From assembly GCA_900555665.1 (NCBI GenBank), contig USLX01000034.1, positions 1 to 18,531 on the forward strand: 18,531 nt of DNA, read 5' to 3'. The position numbers and the translations under genes were made by a program. The DNA comes from an uncultured Eubacteriales bacterium. GTDB lineage: Bacteria > Bacillota > Clostridia > Oscillospirales > Oscillospiraceae. How positions within the stretch are numbered: position 1 is the first letter of the stretch; every line of letters begins with the position of its first letter. Shown here piece after piece: positions 13,911-18,531 of this stretch. Under the pieces are notes generated by a model. The model was not told the DNA's origin and did not search any database. It was given only the letters and a program-made list of their open reading frames with translations.

Positions 13911-14376
13911 GGGCGCGGGATCTTCCAGCGGGTGCAGGGCATTTTTTGAGCGGCAAGGCAGCGGGATGCGCTGCGGCGGAGACGCGGCAGGCGTTGCGGC
14001 GGGGGTGCGGCACGAAATGCGGGTAGGCGTTTTTTCGGACTTTTGTTGGCGGAATTTGTCGGATTTCGGGAGAGGCGGAGCTGCGACGGAATTCTTTGGG
14101 CTTTCTCCCCCAGTCGCTTGCAGCGACAGCCCCCTCTATAAGAGGGGGCCTTTGGTGCGGACGCAGCCCGGGAGACTTTGGGAATATCCATGTGATTGCC
14201 GCGCAGCCGGACGCGCAGGGAAAGCGGATTTCGGCATACCCCGCGGTATGATGCGGGGCATGTGACGCCGGGAAGCTCACAGGGAGGGTGTTGGAGTGAG
14301 GCCCCTCTCCGGCGCTGCGCGCCAGTTCCCCCCGGAGGGGGAGCCTGGTTGCGAGGACGGCGGGGCTTGGTTATGA
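13911..14376. repeat. Gene-free GC-rich stretch with palindromic intergenic repeats
   Basis: No gene is supported. At 14113-14127 GTCGCT/AGCGAC pair around TGC, and at 14129-14149 GCCCCCTCT/AGAGGGGGC pair around ATA, standing almost end to end. A related unit at about 14300-14345 (GGCCCCTCTCC followed later by GGAGGGGGAGCC) shows the same order of a GC stem and a CCCC/GGGG stem. This layout resembles short intergenic repeat units that are dispersed in many gut Clostridia genomes. Copy number here cannot be judged from one window. Confidence 0.5.
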
Positions 14377-14402
14377 AGAAACCCCCTCCGGGTGGGAGGG
14401 GG
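14376..14402 (-). terminator. Terminator of the dehydrogenase-polyferredoxin operon
   Basis: On the minus strand CCCCCTCC (14402 to 14395) and GGAGGGGG (14389 to 14382) form an 8-bp GC stem with a 5-nt loop, followed by TTTCTT. It starts 7 bp after the polyferredoxin stop. The U-run is interrupted, so strength is uncertain. Confidence 0.65.
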
Positions 14403-14408
14403 GTGTGG

Positions 14409-14894
14409 TTACCAATGTTGGGGCGTGAGGAGGGCGCGGACATCGACGATGGCGTGGCGCGGGCACTTGACCGCGCACTGGCCGCAGCTCAGGCAGAGGC
14501 TCTCGTCGATTTCGGAGAGATTGTCCTTCACCGTGATGGCACCGGCCGGGCAGGCCTTGGCACAGAGGCCGCAGGCGATGCAGCTGACCTGGCACATCTG
14601 GCGGGCGAGCTTCCCGGCGTCGCGGTTGGAACATTTGACGACGATGGGATTGAGCCGGTCGTGGATGGAGATGACGGCACGCGGGCACTCCTTCGCGCAT
14701 TTGCCGCAGCCGATGCAGCGCGTCCAGTCCACCTCGGCGACGCCGAGGGCATTGAGTTCAATGGCCTCGAACGGACAGACGCTCACGCACACGCCGCAGC
14801 CGACGCAGCCATACTGGCAGTCCGCCGTCGCGCGGCAGCCGCCGGAGCAGGCGACGACGGCAAATTTGGGAGACGGTTTTTTCAGCTTTGCCAT
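14409..14894 (-). CDS. Polyferredoxin with four [4Fe-4S] motifs, RnfB-like
   Basis: This 161-residue soluble protein has four complete CxxCxxCxxxCP motifs: Cys30/33/36/40, 60/63/66/70, 105/108/111/115 and 134/137/140/144. Extra cysteines occur at 16, 20, 26, 88 and 101. The order, the YGCVGCGVC start and the KCSNRDAGK segment between pairs match the C-terminal ferredoxin part of RnfB. The RnfB membrane anchor is missing, and no other rnf gene is near. The gene starts 3 bp after the dehydrogenase stop with GGAAGG 8 bp before its ATG, so it is translated from the same mRNA. The likely role is to take electrons from the dehydrogenase (or feed them) in place of the absent flavin domain. Confidence 0.9.
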   Translation of the reverse strand: MAKLKKPSPKFAVVACSGGCRATADCQYGCVGCGVCVSVCPFEAIELNALGVAEVDWTRCIGCGKCAKECPRAVISIHDRLNPIVVKCSNRDAGKLARQMCQVSCIACGLCAKACPAGAITVKDNLSEIDESLCLSCGQCAVKCPRHAIVDVRALLTPQHW

Positions 14895-14897
14895 TTC

Positions 14898-17477
14898 TCA
14901 CGCCTTCCTTTCATACGGGGTATCTGCCAGCGGCAGCTTGGTGCGGCGCTCGCCGTCGAGCCGGAAATAGGCGTCGGCGATGGCCGGGGCCGTGGGAATC
15001 GAGGTGATCTCGCCGATGCCGATGGCGCCGCAGGCGACATCGAGGCCCGGCTTATCAATGACGATGGCACGGATGTCCGGAATCTCATGCGCCCGGAACA
15101 GGCCGAGCTGACCGTATTTTTCGATGGGCTTGCAGTTTTCATCGATCGGATACTGCTCGCGCAGGGCAAAGCCCATGCTCATGACGACGCCGCCCTCGAT
15201 CTGCCCCTCGCAGGATTTCGGGTTGACGGCCTTGCCGACGTCGTGCGCGGCGACCATCTGCTCCACGCGGCCGGTCTTCGGATTCAGAACGCACAGCTGC
15301 GTTGCGTAACCGTAGGCCACATGGGAGACGGGGTTTGGCTTGTTTGCACCGAGGGGATCGGTCTTGGCGTAATATTCGCCGTAGAATTCCCGGCCGATGA
15401 GATCGTGCATGGTTTTGCCCTCGAGCGCGGCGGTGAACAGGTCGCACGCGCGGCGGCAGGCCTCGCCGGTGATCATCGTCTGGCGAGAGCCGGAGGTGTC
15501 GCCGGAGTCCGGCGCGATCCAGGTATTGGAGCGTTCGTAGACGATCTGATCGCGGCGGAGCGGCGTATTGGTGACCGTCATCTGGACGAGGACGGTGCCG
15601 AGTCCCTGCCCGATGCAGGATGCGCCGGAATAGATGTGCAGCTTTTCGTCGGCCTCGACGATCAGCTTGCAGCGCCCGTAGTCGGGGAGGCCCACGCCGA
15701 CGCCCGCGTTTTTCATCGCGCAGGCGAGGCCCACGGGCTTGCCGGCCTTGACGGCGGCGTCATAATAGGGCTTGACCGCCTCGAGCGTCTCCACAAGGCC
15801 GGTCTCCGCGCCGACGATCTGCCCGTTCGGCAGGACGCCGCCGGGGCGGATGGCGTTGCGCAGGCGGATCTCCCACGGGGTAATGCCGACCTTGTCGGCC
15901 ATTTCATTGAGCAGCGTCTCGACCGCGAAGCAGGTCTGCGTGACGCCGAAGCCGCGGAACGCGCCCGCGGGGGGATTGTTGGTATAATAGGCGGTGCCTT
16001 CGATCTCAAAATTCTCGTAGGCGTAGGGGCCGGCGGCGTGGGTACAGGCGCGCTCGAGCACCGGGCCGCCGAGCGAAGCGAACGCGCCGGTGTCGGACAC
16101 GACCTTGGCACGGACGCCCTGGATGATGCCGTTTTCGTCGCAGCCCATGGTGAAGTCCATCCAGAACGGGTGACGCTTCGGGTGGATGAGCAGGGACTCG
16201 GCGCGGCTGAGCTTCACCTTGACCGGAAGGCCCGTTACATAGGTGATGAGCGCGGCGTGGTGCTGCACGGACATATCCTCCTTGCCGCCGAAGCCGCCGC
16301 CGACAAGCTGGTTTTGCACCTTGATCTTCTTGGAGCCGAGCAGCAGCGAGCATTCATGCAGCGTGGTATGCGCGGACTGGTCGGTGGTGAGGAGCATGAT
16401 GTCGCCGTCGAGATCGCGATAGGCGACGGCACACTCCGGCTCCAGGAAGGCGTGCTCGGTCCACGGCGTTTCAAAATGCTGTGAGATGACATATTTGGAG
16501 CGGGCAATGGCGCCCGCCGCGTCGCCGCGGGAAACGTGGCGCGCGGCCTGCACGTTGGTGCCCTCTTCATCAAAGACGCGGGGCGCGTCCTCCGCGGCGG
16601 CCTCCCAGGGGTTATGTACCGCGGGGAGCACCTCATAGTCGACCTTGACGAGCTTTTTCGCCTTTTCGAGCGTCTCCGGATCCTGGGCGACGACGAGACA
16701 GATTGCGTCGCCGAGGTAGTGCGTCAGGCCACCGATGGGAATGAGGGTATATTGGTCGTGCTTGATATGGCCGACCTTATTTTCGCCGGGGATATCCTCG
16801 GCGGTCAAAACCGCGTAGACGCCGGGCAGGGCGAGGGCCTTGCCCGCGTCGATGGCCTTGACGCGCGCGCGGGCATATTTCGCGCGGACGGCGGAGCCGT
16901 AGGTCATGTGTGGGATGTACCAGTCATCGGGATATTTGCCGGTGCCGAGGACTTTTTCCTCGACGTCGAGGCGGTGGACGCTGGAGCCGAGCTTCCAGTC
17001 GTCTTCGCCCGGCGCGGGGATCGTGCCTTCGCGCTTGAGCTTCGCAGCGAGCTTGACGGCGGCGATGATCTTGACATAGCCCGTGCAGCGGCAATAGTTG
17101 TTGCGCAGGGCGTTTTTAATTTCTTTTTCGGTGGGGTCGGGATTTTGATCGAGCAGGGCCTTGGTGCAGAGCACCATGCCAGGGATGCAGAAGCCGCACT
17201 GCACCGCGCCGGCTTCGCCGTAGGCATAGGTATAGAGCGCTTTTTCTTCGTCGGTGAGGCCCTCGACCGTGAGGATGTGCTTGCCCTCGAGGGAGGCGGT
17301 GGACGGGGTACAGGCGCGGCAGGGCTCGCCCTCGATGAGGACGGTGCAGGCGCCGCAGGCACCCTCGCTGCAGCCGTCCTTGACGCTGGTCAGGTGCAGC
17401 CCGTCGCGCAGGAAGCGCAGAAGGCTCTGATCACGGGTCGTGGCGACCTCGGTTCCATTGACGAAAAATACAGCCAT
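14898..17477 (-). CDS. Xanthine dehydrogenase-type molybdenum hydroxylase, probably the selenium-dependent class
   Basis: The 859-residue protein fuses an N-terminal iron-sulfur part to the molybdenum part with no FAD domain between. The plant-type [2Fe-2S] cysteines are 36, 41, 44 and 56, and the second cluster uses 94, 97, 129 and 131 (CGFC and CRC). The cofactor region shows GGGFGGKED, GAFRGFGV, GQGLGTVLVQM and a late GIGE, whose Glu is the catalytic base in this family. Length and two-part layout match the selenium-dependent xanthine dehydrogenase family described from purine-fermenting Clostridia. The selenium is in the cofactor, so no in-frame UGA is expected or seen. Substrate may be xanthine, another purine or nicotinate-like ring. 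ATG 17477 follows AGGAG by 9 bp and begins the usual MAVFFVNG; an ATG ten codons earlier is less likely. Confidence 0.88.
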   Translation of the reverse strand: MAVFFVNGTEVATTRDQSLLRFLRDGLHLTSVKDGCSEGACGACTVLIEGEPCRACTPSTASLEGKHILTVEGLTDEEKALYTYAYGEAGAVQCGFCIPGMVLCTKALLDQNPDPTEKEIKNALRNNYCRCTGYVKIIAAVKLAAKLKREGTIPAPGEDDWKLGSSVHRLDVEEKVLGTGKYPDDWYIPHMTYGSAVRAKYARARVKAIDAGKALALPGVYAVLTAEDIPGENKVGHIKHDQYTLIPIGGLTHYLGDAICLVVAQDPETLEKAKKLVKVDYEVLPAVHNPWEAAAEDAPRVFDEEGTNVQAARHVSRGDAAGAIARSKYVISQHFETPWTEHAFLEPECAVAYRDLDGDIMLLTTDQSAHTTLHECSLLLGSKKIKVQNQLVGGGFGGKEDMSVQHHAALITYVTGLPVKVKLSRAESLLIHPKRHPFWMDFTMGCDENGIIQGVRAKVVSDTGAFASLGGPVLERACTHAAGPYAYENFEIEGTAYYTNNPPAGAFRGFGVTQTCFAVETLLNEMADKVGITPWEIRLRNAIRPGGVLPNGQIVGAETGLVETLEAVKPYYDAAVKAGKPVGLACAMKNAGVGVGLPDYGRCKLIVEADEKLHIYSGASCIGQGLGTVLVQMTVTNTPLRRDQIVYERSNTWIAPDSGDTSGSRQTMITGEACRRACDLFTAALEGKTMHDLIGREFYGEYYAKTDPLGANKPNPVSHVAYGYATQLCVLNPKTGRVEQMVAAHDVGKAVNPKSCEGQIEGGVVMSMGFALREQYPIDENCKPIEKYGQLGLFRAHEIPDIRAIVIDKPGLDVACGAIGIGEITSIPTAPAIADAYFRLDGERRTKLPLADTPYERKA

Positions 17478-17506
17478 GGGACTCTTCTCCTTTTCCTCTG
17501 GGAACA

Positions 17507-17565
17507 CCGGGCGGAGGCCCGGAATGTGTTATGTTTATTATACCGTTTTTTGCGGCGGCTTGCAA
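17507..17565 (-). promoter_or_regulatory. Promoter and leader hairpin of the dehydrogenase operon
   Basis: On the minus strand TTGCAA (17565 to 17560) and a perfect TATAAT (17542 to 17537) are 17 bp apart, about 60 bp before the start codon. In the leader CCGGGC (17507-17512) and GCCCGG (17517-17522) form a small GC stem-loop. No purine-riboswitch core was recognised in this short leader. Confidence 0.7.
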
Positions 17566-17619
17566 CAAAAGTGCCAGATTTTTTCCACCGGGAGATTCAT
17601 TTTTGTTCGATATTATCAA

Positions 17620-17652
17620 AAAATCGTGAAAAGGCGAACTTTTCACGATTTT
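17620..17652. terminator. Terminator of the prsW-like gene
   Basis: Perfect 14-bp arms (17620-17633 and 17639-17652) enclose a GCGAA loop. On the minus strand the stem, itself rich in U at its end, runs into TTTTTTG. It begins 31 bp after the prsW-like stop. Confidence 0.8.
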
Positions 17653-17683
17653 CGTTATTCTTGTAAAAATACCACGGGTGAAT

Positions 17684-18376
17684 CTAAAGGCGCACGTCGC
17701 TGTCGGCTGCGGCGCGCAGGCGATGGTTGGCCGTGAGGAAGAAGATGAGGACAAAGGCGTAGAACACAACGGTCATCCAGGGAGAGCTGACGTTGAGGGA
17801 AAAGTCCCAAAAGCCGTGCAGGAGGACGGGAACCGTGATGCTCGCGCGCAGGAAGCGGACGCGCTCGTACGCTTCGCCCTCGCGCTCGGCCTGCTTGGCC
17901 TCGCCGAGATAGATGCCCATATAGACTGCGAAAAAGAAGTGGCCCGGCACAGAGAGCAGGGCGCGGGAGACGGCGACGGAGAGGCCGTACTGCGCGACAT
18001 AGAGGATATTCTCCAGCGCGGCGAAGCCGAGGGCGGAGAAGACGCAGTAGACCACGGCGTCGAAGCGATAGTCGAAGGCGGGATGGTTCCAGGCAAAGCG
18101 GCGGACGGGCCAGCGCTTACAGAGTTCTTCGACGAGGGCGACGGCAATGAAATTCTCGAGCAGGAGGCAGACCAGCTCACTGCGGGGTGCGAGAAGAGCG
18201 AGCAGATAGAGCAGGCCAGCCTCGGCGGCGCTTGCCACGACACTGGAGAGCGCGCCGAAGAGAACGAGCTTTAAAAGCAGGCCGCGCGGCTCTTTTTCGA
18301 TCTGATCAAGGCGATAGACACGGATCAACAGAATGATGGCCGGAAGCAGGGCGGCCAACAGGAGGATGGGATTCAT
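17684..18376 (-). CDS. PrsW-family intramembrane metalloprotease
   Basis: This 230-residue protein has about seven to eight membrane helices and the four PrsW motifs: EELCK (Glu83, Glu84, Lys87), ALENILY (Glu122, Asn123), His146 in GHFFFAVYMG, and HGFWD (His187, Asp191). In Bacillus PrsW cuts the anti-sigma factor RsiW to start a stress response. No anti-sigma gene is adjacent here, so the target is unknown, and some members of this superfamily have other roles. ATG 18376 lies 6 bp after AAAGGAG; the frame is open 16 codons further upstream, but without a ribosome site. It appears to be a single-gene unit with its own terminator. Confidence 0.87.
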   Translation of the reverse strand: MNPILLLAALLPAIILLIRVYRLDQIEKEPRGLLLKLVLFGALSSVVASAAEAGLLYLLALLAPRSELVCLLLENFIAVALVEELCKRWPVRRFAWNHPAFDYRFDAVVYCVFSALGFAALENILYVAQYGLSVAVSRALLSVPGHFFFAVYMGIYLGEAKQAEREGEAYERVRFLRASITVPVLLHGFWDFSLNVSSPWMTVVFYAFVLIFFLTANHRLRAAADSDVRL

Positions 18377-18396
18377 AGCGGTCTCCTTTTTAAGAA

Positions 18397-18531
18397 TCAA
18401 ATTCCTTCGGGTATCTTCTTCCAACCGGCGGCGAGGAATTTTCGCGCCAGGCAGGACATTTTTTCACCGGAATCCCAGGGTGTATTCTTCCAACTCCCAA
18501 TGTGACCGGCAGCGAGGAATTTTTGCGCTGA
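18397..18531 (-). repeat. Degenerate direct repeat, with an open frame running off the window edge
   Basis: A 25-bp word beginning ACCGGCGGCGAGGAATTTT (18424-18448) recurs with three differences at 18505-18529, 81 bp away. TTCTTCCAAC also occurs at 18416-18425 and 18485-18494. On the minus strand both copies lie in one open frame that enters from beyond 18531 and stops at 18397, each encoding a KFLAAG-type word and a nearby WKN/WKK word. It could be the end of a truncated gene, or an intergenic repeat whose two units happen to be a multiple of three apart. No function is recognised. Confidence 0.5.

Noticed and set aside
14196..16484. Very long open frame on the plus strand opposite the dehydrogenase
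   Set aside because: It is the complement of a clear molybdenum hydroxylase gene. Its translation is Ala/Gly/Asp/Arg-rich without domain features, as expected for the antisense frame of a GC-rich gene.

Overview
The window is GC-rich, gene-dense bacterial chromosome. It most likely comes from an anaerobic gut-type Clostridia of the Oscillospiraceae/Ruminococcaceae sort. This is inferred from gene content: an anaerobic ribonucleotide reductase activase, a xanthine dehydrogenase of the selenium-dependent type without a FAD domain, a split ThrE exporter, SigA-type promoters with TATAAT boxes, AGGAGG-type ribosome binding sites and lipoprotein signal peptides. Species cannot be assigned from sequence alone. 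No rRNA, tRNA, CRISPR array, insertion sequence or phage gene was seen.

Layout. 120-1318 (-): two-gene ThrE-type threonine/serine exporter, divergent from 1385-2345 (+): nrdG and a dUTPase (deoxynucleotide supply). 2346-2595: convergent gap with three inverted repeats. 2596-8851 (-): a six-gene arginine block in transcription order argG, argH, amino-acid ABC transporter (binding lipoprotein, permease, ATPase), then an ornithine carbamoyltransferase. argG has a near-consensus promoter with a 21-bp-spaced direct repeat that looks like ArgR control. 9290-11469 (+): a CPA2 cation/proton antiporter coupled to an MgtC/SapB-family membrane protein, ending at a strong terminator. 11600-13839 (-): a DUF3298-like lipoprotein followed by a Cof-type HAD phosphatase. 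13840-14408: a gap of about 570 bp with a promoter and GC-rich palindromic repeats. 14409-17477 (-): a xanthine dehydrogenase-type molybdenum hydroxylase and a four-cluster RnfB-like polyferredoxin. 17684-18376 (-): a PrsW-like membrane protease. The right edge carries a degenerate direct repeat.

How it works together. ArgF, ArgG and ArgH are the three consecutive steps from ornithine to arginine. The early acetyl-glutamate genes are absent here and an amino-acid importer sits in their midst, so the block may form arginine from imported ornithine or citrulline, or combine uptake and synthesis under one regulator. The dehydrogenase lacks its own flavin domain, so the adjacent polyferredoxin is the obvious candidate electron carrier.

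The least explained signals are structural. Three palindromes abut without spacers, with a fourth nearby, between the ABC ATPase gene and argF. A second group of three lies just after argF, and a long structured gap separates argG from argH.
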